From positions 151,346 to 215,345 of the forward strand of contig NZ_OLMK01000061.1 in NCBI RefSeq assembly GCF_900290235.1: 64,000 nucleotides of DNA, in the 5' to 3' direction. Position 1 is the stretch's first letter, and every line of letters begins with the position of its first letter. The notes under the pieces are model-generated. The model was given only the letters and a program-made list of their open reading frames with translations. It was not told where the DNA came from and did not search any database. This document shows positions 50,965 through 60,462 of the stretch, one piece after another. The translations under genes were made by a program, and so were the position numbers. This stretch comes from Streptomyces sp. MA5143a. Lineage in GTDB: Bacteria > Actinomycetota > Actinomycetes > Streptomycetales > Streptomycetaceae.

Positions 50965-52008
50965 GTGCCCCGAACCCCCCACCGCACCGCGCGCCGACCG
51001 CTCCGAAAAGCCCTCGTCGCACTGTTCGCCGCCCTGACGCCGTTACTCGCGACCACGTTCCTCACCGCCCCGGCGGCCTCGGCCGCGCCGCTCCCCGAGC
51101 CGTCGTCGCTCGCGCAGGCCGCTCCGGACGCGGGCGCCGCGCGGGACGCGAAGGCCGAGGCGGCGCCCCGCGCGGCGCTCACCCAGATCACCAACTTCGG
51201 GCAGAACCCCAGCAACCTCCAGATGTACCTGTACGTGCCGAACAACGTCGCCAGGAAACCGGCGATCGTCGTGGCCGTGCACTACTGCACCGGCTCCGGG
51301 CCCGCCATGTACAGCGGCACCGAGTACGCCTCGCTCGCCGACCGCTACGGCTTCATCGTGGTCTACCCGTCCGTCACGCGCAGCAGCAAGTGCTTCGACG
51401 TCGCCTCGCCGCAGGCGCTGCGCCGGGGCGGCGGCAGCGACCCCGTGGGCATCAAGTCGATGGTCGACTGGACGGTCCGCACCTACAACGCCGACACCAG
51501 CAGGATCTTCGCCACCGGCATCTCCTCCGGCGCGATGATGACCAACGTCCTGCTCGGCGTCTACCCGGACGTGTTCGCCGCGGGTGCCGCCTTCGCCGGC
51601 GTCCCGTTCGCCTGCTTCGCCACCACCAACGGCTCGGAGTGGAACAGCGACTGCGCGAACGGAAGGATCATCCGGTCCCCGCAGGCGTGGGGCGACCTGG
51701 TCCGCGGCGCCTACCCCGGCTACAACGGCCCCCGGCCCCGGATGCAGCTGTGGCACGGCACCCAGGACGACACGCTGCGGTACCCGAACTTCGGGGAGGA
51801 GATCAAGCAGTGGACCAATGTGCGCGGCGTCGGTCAGACGCCGAGCTCCACCGACTCGCCCCAGAACGGCTGGACTCGCACCCGCTACGGCGGTACCGGT
51901 GACCGGGCCCCCGTCGAGGGCATCAGCATGCAGGGCGTCGGCCACAACGTGTACGCCCGGGGCATGGGCCAGCGCGTCCTGACCTTCTTCGGCATCACGG
52001 GCCAGTGA
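50965..52008 (+). CDS. Secreted CE1/PHB-depolymerase-like esterase
   Basis: This 347-residue secreted esterase has a signal peptide (about 1-40, ending ASA) and an alpha/beta-hydrolase domain of the CE1/esterase-PHB group. The nucleophile elbow GISSG puts serine at about 187; VAVHYCTGSG is the oxyanion segment, and LWHGTQDDTLRYPNF gives the Asp and GVGHNVYARG the His. Likely substrates are acetylated xylan or feruloyl esters. Many relatives have a C-terminal CBM; this one ends at the catalytic domain. The GTG at 50965 follows GAAGGGAC. The CebR-like box supports regulation by cello-oligosaccharides. Confidence 0.9.
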   Translation: MPRTPHRTARRPLRKALVALFAALTPLLATTFLTAPAASAAPLPEPSSLAQAAPDAGAARDAKAEAAPRAALTQITNFGQNPSNLQMYLYVPNNVARKPAIVVAVHYCTGSGPAMYSGTEYASLADRYGFIVVYPSVTRSSKCFDVASPQALRRGGGSDPVGIKSMVDWTVRTYNADTSRIFATGISSGAMMTNVLLGVYPDVFAAGAAFAGVPFACFATTNGSEWNSDCANGRIIRSPQAWGDLVRGAYPGYNGPRPRMQLWHGTQDDTLRYPNFGEEIKQWTNVRGVGQTPSSTDSPQNGWTRTRYGGTGDRAPVEGISMQGVGHNVYARGMGQRVLTFFGITGQ

Positions 52009-52027
52009 ACCGTGCCCCCTGCCCGAG

Positions 52028-52108
52028 GGCCTGTCGTTTGGTCACGCCTGGGCCGCGGGCGTCAAGGCGCCGTTGCCCGAAGCCGGCATGATCCGAACGA
52101 CAGACCCT
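52028..52108. repeat. Imperfect inverted repeat element after esterase gene
   Basis: The arms pair about GGCCTGTCGTTTGGTCA (52028-52044) with TGATCCGAACGACAGACCC (52088-52106) around a central hairpin-rich segment. The right 40 nt (52069-52108) are 34/40 identical to 9081-9120 after the MFS gene. It is a dispersed element that may also act as a terminator. Confidence 0.75.
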
Positions 52109-52230
52109 GGGCCGGCTCGGCGGGAGAGGGCTGACCGGCAGACCGTCACCGACCGGGGCGCCCCGTAAGGCCCCGCGCGGGGCATCGTGATCGCGACCGA
52201 CGTCACCGCGACCACGCGCCCGCGCGGCGG

Positions 52231-52320
52231 TGCCGGTCACGTGATCGCGCCGGGCGCCGGGGTCGGTCATGTGATCGCGCCGGGCGCCGGGGTCGGTCGC
52301 GCGCTCGCGCCGGGCGCCGG
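52231..52320. repeat. Three 30-bp tandem repeats
   Basis: Three exact-length 30-bp units end ATCGCGCCGGGCGCCGG (third diverged to CTCGCGCC...). The copies differ mainly in the first half. Units abut with no spacers, so this is not a CRISPR array. Open frames cross it on both strands, but none has a ribosome site or coding features. The surrounding 52009-52659 gap contains only this and the repeat elements. Confidence 0.8.
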
Positions 52321-52489
52321 CACCCGGGCCGACCGCCCCCGCAACAGCGCCGCACCCACCGCCGGGCCCGCCACGGGAGGGGTCGCGCCTGACCCGCCGA
52401 CCCGCCTCGCCTCCATCCACCGCCGGACGCGCACCGGCCGGGTGCGCGCCCGGGACCCCGCGCGCCTTGGCGTCGAGTCCCCTCACGCC

Positions 52490-52562
52490 AAAGCACGGGG
52501 CGCAGCCCCGGCCGCTTTCAGGGGCGCGGGGAACCGCGCGACAAGCCACAACGCACCCGCAG
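52490..52562. repeat. Palindromic intergenic repeat, copy 2
   Basis: This copy resembles 39942-40014: an AAAGC/GCTTT hairpin followed by GGGGCGCGGGGAACCGCGCGACAAGCC (in part). It lacks the left 18-bp arm present in copy 1. A GTCGCA hexanucleotide run follows. Confidence 0.75.
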
Positions 52563-52659
52563 TCGTAGTCGCAGTCGCAGTCGCACCTGCAAGTCATCGA
52601 CGAACCCGAACCCCCGAGCCCTTCCAGCAGAGCCCCGTTCCCGCAGAAAGGTATCGCCC

Positions 52660-54000
52660 GTGCAACCGTCCAAGCCGTCGAGCCGTGTGTCGCTCGCCCA
52701 TCTCGTCGCCGCCTGCGTCCTCGCGCTGGCCCTCGTCGTGACGTCCTCCGCCGTGGTGGCGCTCGTCAGGGGCCCGCAGGGCACCGCCGGTGCCGGTGAC
52801 ACGGCCACGTCCGCCCGGCACTGGGTCAACACCTGGTCGGCGATGCCGCAGCTCACCGAGGCGCACAACATGCCGCCGGCGCCGTTCACCGGCGAGCGGG
52901 CGGTGCTCGTCGACACCACTCTGCGGCAGACCGTGCGCGTCACCACCGGCGGCGACCGGGTCCGGTTGCGCTTCTCCAACGCCTTCGGCGGCACCGCGCT
53001 GCCGCTGACGGCGGTCACCGTCGCCCTCCCCAAGGGCGGGCAGGCCGGGGTCGGCGCCGTCGAGCCGGGCACCACCCGGGCGGTGACGTTCGGCGGCCGG
53101 GACGCCACGACCGTGCCGGTCGGCGCCCAGGTCGTCTCCGACCCGCTGGACTTCACGGTGCGGCCCGGCTCCAACCTCACCGTGACCACGTACCTGGCCG
53201 AGGGGCAGGCGTCCCTCGCCCTCACCTCGCACCCCGGCTCCCGCACCACCTCCTACCTCCAGCACGGGGACGGCACCCGCGACGAGGACCTCCCCGGCGC
53301 CACCCCCACCAACCACTGGTACCTGCTCAGCGACATCGAGGTCCTCTCCCGGCCCGCCACCACCGCCGTCGCCGTCCTCGGCGACTCGCTGACCGACGGC
53401 CGGGGCTCCACCACCAACGGCAACAACCGCTGGCCCGACCAGCTCTTCGACCGCCTCCAGCAGAAGCCCGCCACCCGGAACATCGCCGTGGTGAACCAGG
53501 CCGCCGGCGGCAACCGCATCCTCAACGACGGCCTCGGCCCCAACGCGCTCGCCCGGCTGGACCGCGACATCCTGGCCCACAGCGCCGTCGAACAACTGAT
53601 CGTCTTCGAAGGCATCAACGACATCGGAACGGCCGAGGCCACCCCCGCCGCCCAGCGGCGCGTCACCGCCGACCTCATCGCCGCCTACGACCAGATCATC
53701 GTCCGCGCCCACGCCCAGGGCATCCGGGTGTACGGCGCGACCCTGCTCCCGTTCGACGGCAACACGCTGTACGACGACGCCGACGGGCACCGCGAGGACG
53801 CGCGGCAGGCGGTCAACACCTGGATCCGCACCAGCGGCCGCTTCGACGCCGTCCTCGACTTCGACCGTGTCGTCCGCGACCCGCAGAACCCGAGCCGACT
53901 CCGGCCGACCCTCCACGACGGCGACTGGCTCCACCTCAACCCTGAGGGCTACCGCGCCCTCGCCGAAGCGGTCCCGTCCCGGCTGCTCCAGCAGAGGTGA
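52660..54000 (+). CDS. Secreted SGNH/GDSL hydrolase
   Basis: This 446-residue exported hydrolase has a signal or anchor helix (about 15-38), a beta-sandwich-like N-terminal half and an SGNH domain. Block I is VLGDSLTDGRGS (serine near 243), block III has EGINDIG, and block V has DWLHLNPEGY with Asp and His. The group includes GDSL lipases and rhamnogalacturonan acetylesterases; pectin-side genes next door make a carbohydrate esterase plausible, but lipid or peptidoglycan esters are also possible. The GTG at 52660 follows AGAAAGG. Confidence 0.86.
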   Translation: MQPSKPSSRVSLAHLVAACVLALALVVTSSAVVALVRGPQGTAGAGDTATSARHWVNTWSAMPQLTEAHNMPPAPFTGERAVLVDTTLRQTVRVTTGGDRVRLRFSNAFGGTALPLTAVTVALPKGGQAGVGAVEPGTTRAVTFGGRDATTVPVGAQVVSDPLDFTVRPGSNLTVTTYLAEGQASLALTSHPGSRTTSYLQHGDGTRDEDLPGATPTNHWYLLSDIEVLSRPATTAVAVLGDSLTDGRGSTTNGNNRWPDQLFDRLQQKPATRNIAVVNQAAGGNRILNDGLGPNALARLDRDILAHSAVEQLIVFEGINDIGTAEATPAAQRRVTADLIAAYDQIIVRAHAQGIRVYGATLLPFDGNTLYDDADGHREDARQAVNTWIRTSGRFDAVLDFDRVVRDPQNPSRLRPTLHDGDWLHLNPEGYRALAEAVPSRLLQQR

Positions 54001-54175
54001 GGCGCAGCGTACGGGACACCTGCGCCCCCAGGTGCGCCCGCACACCGTGACCGAGCGCCTCCGCGACCTCACGCGCCGTACTCCGCCCCATCCACCCCAG
54101 AACCATGGATGACGAGCCGATTCGCGGGAACCCGGCTCCCCCGGAAGGGCATCACGCGTGAGGTGAGGGAGAGCC

Positions 54176-57100
54176 ATGGCACGACGTGGCCGGTGGGGTG
54201 ATGCACAGGCTGAGCAGGGGCGCACCGGGGGACTCGGACTGCTGACACGTCCGACGGCCGCCGCCACCGGGCTCGCGCTGGCCGGGCCCCGGCTCCTCGC
54301 CCGAGGAGCCGGACCCGCCGTCGGCCTGGCCGCGGGAGCGGTGGCCGGAACGGCACGGGCGAGCGTCCGGGGCGCGGACAGCGCCGCGCACGTCGCACGC
54401 GTCGCCCGTAGCGCGCTGCCGGGTGGTGCGCGCCCCTGGCGCTCCGGCGCGCGGGCCCATCTCGCGCTGCGGCCCGAGACCTTCGAACGGGTTCACCGCG
54501 AGGGCGGCACGGAACACGCGGCCCGAAAGGTGGCCGCCGCACTGGCCGAGCGGCCGGACGTGGCGCTCGCCTACTGGGACCGGGGCCTCGCGCGTCTGGT
54601 GGTGTCCGCCGCCGAGGAGGCCCTCGGCGACACGGTCGTGGACGAGGCGGTCGCACTCGCCGCCCGGCACGGGCTGTCCCTGGCCGACGAGGACGTCGAG
54701 GGATACACCCACCCCGGCGACCCGGCCGGCACCCGGGCCGCCGCGACGGCCCTCGCCGCCGACACCCTCGGCACAGGTGTCGCCCTCGTCGGCTCCTTCC
54801 TGCGGCTGCCGCGCTCACCGCGCCTGGTCACAGCGGCGGCGACGCTGCTGCGTGAGAACCCCCGCTTCCGCGCGTTCCTGCGCGACCGGCTCGGTCCGTC
54901 CCGCATGGACGTGCTGCTGGCCACGGCCAACGCCGCCGTCCACGCCGCGGGCCAGACCCCGATCGCCCTGCTGCTCGACGGGGCGCTGCGCACCTGCCAG
55001 CTGGGGGACACCCTGGCCCGCGCGACCGCCTTCGACACCGTCCACGACCAGGTGTGCACCCCGCGGCGCGTCGGCCTGCCCCCGCGTCCCTCCGTACGGC
55101 CGCCCCTGCGGTCCACCCCCGCCCAGGACTACGCCTCCCACGCCTCCACCGGCAGTGTGCTGGGCGCCGCGGCGACCCTGCTCGTCAAACACGACGGCAA
55201 GGAGGCCGCCGAAGCCGTCCTCGCGGGCTCGCCCAAGGCCGCCCGCTACGGCCCCGCCGCCTTCCACCACGTCCTCGGCGCGGCCCTCGCCCGGACCGGC
55301 GTCCTGGTCCGCGACCCCGAGAGGCTGCGGCGGCTGGAGACCGTGGACACCGTCGTACTGCATCCCAGCGCGCTGCGGAGCCCCGGCGCGGGTGCGGACC
55401 CCTGGGTCGAGACCGTGCTCGACGCGGCGCGCCGGGCCGGGCTCGCCGTCGTCATGGTGGACGACCCGGCGCTGCGCGACTTCACGAGCCTCGCCGACCA
55501 GGTCGTGACCGGCGACCGCCCCCTGCGCGAGGTGGTGCGGGGCCTGCGCGACGAGGGCGCCGCCGTCCTGACCGTCGCCCGCTTCCCCTCCACCGACCCC
55601 GAGGCGGGCATCGAGGACACCCACGTACGGGACGACATCACGCGCACGCCCGACGACGACACCACGGGCGCGCCCGCCACCGCCGACGTGCCGGACGAGG
55701 GCACGGGCGCGCGGGACGACGGCGCCCACGACCGAGGCGAGGACGCTGGCGCCGGGCACGCCACGACCCCCGCGCCGGAAGGCATGGACGTCCTGGACGG
55801 TCTGCTCGGCGGGGACGTGGCCGTCGCCCTCGCGGACGGGGACTCCGCCGTCGTCTGGGGCGCGGACGTCCTCGCCCTCAACGGTCTCGCCGACGTGTGG
55901 CGGCTGCTGACGGCCGTACCGGCGGCCCGTACGGTGGGCCACCGGTCGCAGACCCTCGCCCGGTCCGGCGCGGCCCTGTCCGGGCTGCTCGTGGCCGTCG
56001 GCGAGGCCGAGGGGGCGCGCCGGAGCGCCCGTCTGCCCGGACTGCGCCACGTGCCCGTCGACGTCGGCGCCGCGACGGCCCTGCTCAGCGGTGTACGTGG
56101 CGCCCTCGGCGTGGCCCTGGCGCGGGCGCCGCGCCCCCGGCCGCGCACCGCCTGGCACGCGCTGCCCCCGGACGACGTCCTCGACCGGCTCGACCACGCG
56201 GCCGGCGAGGAGGAGGACACCACGGTGGTCGAGCAGGCCGCCGGGCGGCTCCACGAGGTGGCCGACACGGTGGGCCACACGCCCGCCGCCGCCCCCGTGC
56301 GCTGGACGGTGGAGCTGGCCCGGGCCGTCCGGGGGGAGCTGGACGATCCGCTCACCCCGGTGCTGGCGGTCGGCTCGGCCGCCTCCGCGATCCTCGGCTC
56401 GGTCGTGGACGCCCTCCTCGTCTTCGGCGCGCTCGATCTGAACGCCCTGGTCGGCGGTCTGCAACGGCTGCGCGCCGAACGGGCGCTGTCGGGACTGCTC
56501 GCCGACCAGCAGCAGAAGGCCCGCGTCACACCCCGGGAGCCGGACGAGCCCACAGGCCCGCCCCCCGTCGACGCGTCGGCGGAGGCCGAGACCGTGGACG
56601 CCGCCGTGCTCGACCCGGGCGACGTGATCGAGCTGAAGGCGGACGACGTCGTGCCCGCCGACGCCCGGCTGCTGTGGGAGGACGGCCTGGAGGTGGACGA
56701 GTCGGCGCTCACCGGGGAGTCCCTGCCGGTGGACAAGCAGACGGCCCCGACACCCCGCGCGCCGGTCGCCGACCGTAGCTGCATGGTCTTCGAGGGCACC
56801 ACCGTGGTGGCGGGCCAGGCCAGGGCCGTCGTCGTCGGCACCGGCGACCGCACGGAGGCCGCACGCGCCGTCGCCCTGGCCGCGCGCACGCCCCCGTCCG
56901 CCGGTGTCCAGGCCAAGATCCATGAACTCACCCGCAAGGCCCTGCCGTTGACCCTGGCCGGTGGCGCGGCGGTGACGGGTCTGTCGCTGCTGCGCGGCAC
57001 TCCGATCAAGGAGGCGGTGAGCGGCGGCGTCGCGGTGGCCGTGGCCGCCGTCCCCGAGGGGCTGCCGCTGGTCGCCACGGTGGCACAGTTGTCGGCTGCC

Positions 57101-58804
57101 CGTAGGCTGAGCCGCCGCGGCGTCCTCGTACGCACCCCGCGCACCCTGGAGGCGCTGGGCCGTATGGACACCGTCTGCTTCGACAAGACGGGCACCCTCA
57201 CCGAGAACCGCCTCCACCTGGTCCGGGTCGGCGAGGCCGACGGCACCGTCCGCACCCTCAAGGACACCGGCGCCGACGACACGGCCCGCACCCTGCGGGT
57301 CGCCGCGCGCGCCTGTCCCCGTCTGAACGGCGGCTCGAATCGCCCGGTGCACGCCACCGACGAGGCGGTGCTGGACGCGGCCGGCCCCGACCCGGAGTGG
57401 GAGCAGACCGAGGGGCGGCCCTTCGAGGCGGCCCGCGGCTACGCCGCGGCCGTCGGCACAGCGGCGGACGGCACCCCCGTCCTGGTGGTCAAGGGCGCCC
57501 CGGAGACGGTCCTGCCCGCCTGTCCCGGTCTCCCCGATCACGCGTCCGGGACCGCGCAGTCCCTCGCCCGCGACGGTCTGCGCGTCCTCGCGGTCGCCGA
57601 ACGCCCGCTGCGCGCGGGCGAGGAGCCGTCCACCGCCCTCGAAGAACCGCTGGACGACCTGGACTTCACCGGCCTGCTCGCGCTCGCCGACGTGCCGCGC
57701 GAGACGTCCACCGACCTGGTGCGCGGGCTGCGCGAGGCGGGCGTACGACCGGTCATGCTGACCGGCGACCACCCGCAGACCGCCCGGGCGATCGCCGCCG
57801 AACTCGGCTGGCCCGAGGACACGACCGTCGTCACGGGCGACGAACTGGCCTCCGCCGACCGGTCCGTACGGTCGAGGATGCTGCGGGACGCGGGTGTCGT
57901 GGCGCGGGTCGCGCCCGAGCAGAAGCTCCAGGTCGTGGAGGCGCTGCGGGACGCGGGCCGGGTGGTCGGGATGGTCGGCGACGGCGCCAACGACGCCGCC
58001 GCCATCCGCGCCGCCGACATCGGCGTGGGCATCCAGGCCCGCGGCTCCGCCGCCGCCCGGAACGCGGCCGACCTGGTCCTGACCGACGAGGACCTGTCGG
58101 TGCTGATCGAGGCGGTCACCGAGGGCCGCTCCCTGTGGCACAGCGTCACCGACGCCATCGCCATCCTGATCGGCGGCAACGCGGGCGAGATCGGCTTCGG
58201 CATCCTCGGCACGCTGCTCGCCGGACGGGCCCCGCTCTCCACCCGCCAGATGCTGCTGGTGAACCTGTTCACCGACCTGTTCCCCGCGATGGCGGTGGCG
58301 GTCACCCCCAAGGAGGAGCCGGGCGGCGCGGACGGAGGCGACACGGAGGGTGCCGCCCCGGGGCCGGAGCCGCTCGGCACCGACCTCCTCGGCGCGCCCC
58401 TCATGCGCCAGATCCGCCACCGTGCCCTGACCACCTGCCTGGGCGCCACCCTCGCCTGGCTGGCCGGCCGCTTCACGCCGGGCACCGCGCGCCGCTCCAC
58501 GACGATGGCCCTGTGCGGGGTGGTCGGCACCCAGCTGGCCCAGACCCTCGCCGACCGCCGGCACAGCCCGCTGGTCCGCACCACGGCCCTCGGCTCCGCC
58601 GCGGCCCTCGTCGTCCTCGTCCAGGTCCCGGGCGCCAGCCACTTCTTCGGCTGCACCCCGCTCGGCCCGCTCGCCTGGGCGGGTGTCGCCGCGGCGATCG
58701 CCCTCGCGGTGGCGGGCCAGCGGACCCTGCCGGATCTGGAGCGGACGGTCCAGCGGCTGATGCGACCCGGGCCCCGGACCTCGGCGGAGCCGAGCCCCGC
58801 CTGA
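54176..58804 (+). CDS. Giant CtpI-like P-type cation ATPase with a degenerate N-terminal ATPase half
   Basis: This 1542-residue protein compares in size with mycobacterial CtpI (about 1630). The active module is C-terminal: TGES near 846, PEGLP in the membrane helix, the phosphorylated D1003 in DKTGT, and GDGAND near 1268. The N-terminal half (about 340-650) aligns to the same cytoplasmic module: GVLVRDPERLRRLETVDTVV reads HPSAL from residue 396 instead of DKTGT, then HAD-like strands, and a GGDVAVAL ... WGADVLAL segment mirroring GVGIQARG ... NAADLVLT. So it carries an inactive pseudo-ATPase. Cations for CtpI are not established. ATG at 54176 has a GGGAGA site. It is followed by converging OYE. 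Confidence 0.9.
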   Translation: MARRGRWGDAQAEQGRTGGLGLLTRPTAAATGLALAGPRLLARGAGPAVGLAAGAVAGTARASVRGADSAAHVARVARSALPGGARPWRSGARAHLALRPETFERVHREGGTEHAARKVAAALAERPDVALAYWDRGLARLVVSAAEEALGDTVVDEAVALAARHGLSLADEDVEGYTHPGDPAGTRAAATALAADTLGTGVALVGSFLRLPRSPRLVTAAATLLRENPRFRAFLRDRLGPSRMDVLLATANAAVHAAGQTPIALLLDGALRTCQLGDTLARATAFDTVHDQVCTPRRVGLPPRPSVRPPLRSTPAQDYASHASTGSVLGAAATLLVKHDGKEAAEAVLAGSPKAARYGPAAFHHVLGAALARTGVLVRDPERLRRLETVDTVVLHPSALRSPGAGADPWVETVLDAARRAGLAVVMVDDPALRDFTSLADQVVTGDRPLREVVRGLRDEGAAVLTVARFPSTDPEAGIEDTHVRDDITRTPDDDTTGAPATADVPDEGTGARDDGAHDRGEDAGAGHATTPAPEGMDVLDGLLGGDVAVALADGDSAVVWGADVLALNGLADVWRLLTAVPAARTVGHRSQTLARSGAALSGLLVAVGEAEGARRSARLPGLRHVPVDVGAATALLSGVRGALGVALARAPRPRPRTAWHALPPDDVLDRLDHAAGEEEDTTVVEQAAGRLHEVADTVGHTPAAAPVRWTVELARAVRGELDDPLTPVLAVGSAASAILGSVVDALLVFGALDLNALVGGLQRLRAERALSGLLADQQQKARVTPREPDEPTGPPPVDASAEAETVDAAVLDPGDVIELKADDVVPADARLLWEDGLEVDESALTGESLPVDKQTAPTPRAPVADRSCMVFEGTTVVAGQARAVVVGTGDRTEAARAVALAARTPPSAGVQAKIHELTRKALPLTLAGGAAVTGLSLLRGTPIKEAVSGGVAVAVAAVPEGLPLVATVAQLSAARRLSRRGVLVRTPRTLEALGRMDTVCFDKTGTLTENRLHLVRVGEADGTVRTLKDTGADDTARTLRVAARACPRLNGGSNRPVHATDEAVLDAAGPDPEWEQTEGRPFEAARGYAAAVGTAADGTPVLVVKGAPETVLPACPGLPDHASGTAQSLARDGLRVLAVAERPLRAGEEPSTALEEPLDDLDFTGLLALADVPRETSTDLVRGLREAGVRPVMLTGDHPQTARAIAAELGWPEDTTVVTGDELASADRSVRSRMLRDAGVVARVAPEQKLQVVEALRDAGRVVGMVGDGANDAAAIRAADIGVGIQARGSAAARNAADLVLTDEDLSVLIEAVTEGRSLWHSVTDAIAILIGGNAGEIGFGILGTLLAGRAPLSTRQMLLVNLFTDLFPAMAVAVTPKEEPGGADGGDTEGAAPGPEPLGTDLLGAPLMRQIRHRALTTCLGATLAWLAGRFTPGTARRSTTMALCGVVGTQLAQTLADRRHSPLVRTTALGSAAALVVLVQVPGASHFFGCTPLGPLAWAGVAAAIALAVAGQRTLPDLERTVQRLMRPGPRTSAEPSPA

Positions 58805-58874
58805 CCCCCACCCCGCCGCCCGTGGGGCGCGCCCCGCCTGACGAGACCAGCCGGGGTCCGCCGGGGCGCGGAGG

Positions 58875-59954
58875 TCAGACCGACCGGTGGTACTGCTCGG
58901 GAACGTGCACCTCGCCCCCCAGCTCCTGGGCGGTCTGCCGGGCCCAGGAGGGGTTGCGCAGCAGCTCACGGCCCAGCAGCACGGCGTCGGCCTCTCCGTT
59001 GGCGAGGATCTTCTCGGCCTGCTCGGCCTCGGTGATCAGACCCACCGCCGCGACGGGCAGCCCCGCCTCGTCCCGGACGCGGGCGGCGAACGGAACCTGG
59101 TAGCCGGGGCCGACGGGGATGCGGACGCCGGAGGCGTTGCCGCCGGTGGAGACATCGAGGAGGTCCACGCCGTGGGCCTTCAGTTCGGCCGCGAGCCGGA
59201 CGGTGTCGTCCGCCGTCCAGCCGCCCTCCTCCAGCCACTCGGTCGCGGAGACCCGGAAGAACAGCGGCTTCTCCTGCGGCCACACCTCCCGCACGGCGTC
59301 CACCACCTCAAGCGCGAAACGGATCCGGTTCTCGTACGAGCCGCCGTAGGCGTCGGTACGGCGGTTGGAGTGCGGGGACAGGAACTCGTTGATCAGGTAG
59401 CCGTGGGCGCCATGGATCTCGACGACCTCGAAACCGGCGGCGAGGGCACGGCGGGCCGCCTCCGCGAACTGCCCGACGACGGCCCGGATCTGCCCGACCG
59501 TCAGCTCGTCCGGCACCGGGTGCTGCTCGTCGAACGGCACCGCGCTGGGCGCGACCGGCTGCCAGCCGTGCGCGTCCGGGCCGACCGGGGCACCGCCCCG
59601 CCAGGGCTGGCCGGTGGACGCCTTGCGCCCCGCGTGAGCCAGTTGCACCGCGGGCACCGTCCCCTGCGTCCGTAGGAAACCGGTGATCCGGCGGAACGCC
59701 TCCACCTGCGTGTCGTTCCAGAGGCCGAGGTCGTACGGGGAGATCCGGCCCTCGGGGGCCACGGCGGTCGCCTCGACGATGATCAGGCCCGTCCCGCCGG
59801 TGGCGCGTGCCGCGTAGTGCGCGAAGTGCCAGTCGCCCGGGGCGCCCGTCCCGGGTCCTTCCGGCGCGGCCGAGTACTGGCACATCGGGGGCATCCACAC
59901 CCGGTTCGGGATGGTCAGTTCACGCAGGCGGTAGGGCTCGAACAGCGCGCTCAC
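58875..59954 (-). CDS. Old yellow enzyme-type NADH:flavin oxidoreductase
   Basis: This 359-residue FMN enzyme of the YqjM-like class of old yellow enzymes has NRVWMPPMCQYSA near the N-terminus, an HAGRKAS strand, EIHGAHGYLINEFLSPHSNRR (in part) with the active-site His pair, and a C-terminal NGEADAVLLGRELLRNP FMN loop. It should reduce electrophilic alkenes or nitro-compounds. It is divergent from an ArsR regulator, and two palindromes lie in the shared promoter, so it is probably inducible. Confidence 0.93.
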   Translation of the reverse strand: MSALFEPYRLRELTIPNRVWMPPMCQYSAAPEGPGTGAPGDWHFAHYAARATGGTGLIIVEATAVAPEGRISPYDLGLWNDTQVEAFRRITGFLRTQGTVPAVQLAHAGRKASTGQPWRGGAPVGPDAHGWQPVAPSAVPFDEQHPVPDELTVGQIRAVVGQFAEAARRALAAGFEVVEIHGAHGYLINEFLSPHSNRRTDAYGGSYENRIRFALEVVDAVREVWPQEKPLFFRVSATEWLEEGGWTADDTVRLAAELKAHGVDLLDVSTGGNASGVRIPVGPGYQVPFAARVRDEAGLPVAAVGLITEAEQAEKILANGEADAVLLGRELLRNPSWARQTAQELGGEVHVPEQYHRSV

Positions 59955-60011
59955 GGCGGACTCCGATCGTCAGGGGATGCCGACACGGGTCGGGTACGAC
60001 TCGATGCCTCG

Positions 60012-60061
60012 TACGATAGCCATCGTAGTACGGCGGATGTCAAACTACGATGGTCCTCGTA
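60012..60061. promoter_or_regulatory. Two ArsR-type operators between OYE and ArsR genes
   Basis: TACGATAGCCATCGTA (60012-60027) and TACGATGGTCCTCGTA (60046-60061) share the pattern TACGATnnnnATCGTA. They fit ArsR-family sites and lie between the divergent OYE and ArsR starts. Confidence 0.75.
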
Positions 60062-60099
60062 CAATGAACTCCCCGAAGGCCCGACACAAGGGAGCCGCC

Positions 60100-60462
60100 G
60101 TGACCACCCCCGCCGTCAGCAGTCGCGATCTCCCGCATCCGGAGACCGCTCAGATCCGGCTGGAGTCCGTGCTGCACGCGCTCTCCGACCCCATGCGGCT
60201 GCGTATCGTGCGAGAGCTCGCCGCCGACGGCGACGAGCTCTCCTGTTCGTACTTCGACCTGCCGGTCACCAAGTCCACGACCACCCACCACTTCCGGGTG
60301 CTGCGCGAGAGCGGGGTGATCCGGCAGGTCTACCGGGGCACCGCCAAGATGAACGGCCTGCGCCGGGACGACCTAGACGGCCTCTTCCCGGGGCTTCTCG
60401 ACGCCCTCCTGGACGCCGCCGACCGGCAGGCCGCCCGGGTCCGGGACCTCGGCGACGGCTGA
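60100..60462 (+). CDS. ArsR-family winged-helix regulator
   Basis: This 120-residue regulator has an ArsR winged helix: LHALSDPMRLRIVRELA, then FDLPVTKSTTTHHFRVLRES with the recognition helix. No CxC metal pair is visible, so it likely senses an organic or redox ligand rather than a metal. The GTG at 60100 follows AAGGGAG; an ATG at 60064 is possible but has no ribosome site. It is divergent from OYE. Its 3' end overlaps the end of the converging permease gene by 90 nt. Confidence 0.85.
   Translation: MTTPAVSSRDLPHPETAQIRLESVLHALSDPMRLRIVRELAADGDELSCSYFDLPVTKSTTTHHFRVLRESGVIRQVYRGTAKMNGLRRDDLDGLFPGLLDALLDAADRQAARVRDLGDG

Noticed and set aside
52231..52320. CRISPR array
   Set aside because: The three 30-bp units are adjacent without spacers and no cas genes are present.
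52187..52741. Possible coding frame across the 30-bp repeats
   Set aside because: No ribosome site, it overlaps the start of the GDSL hydrolase, and the composition is low-complexity.
54815..58969. Minus-strand 4-kb open frame opposite the P-type ATPase
   Set aside because: It is a Gly/Arg-rich shadow of a strongly conserved gene.
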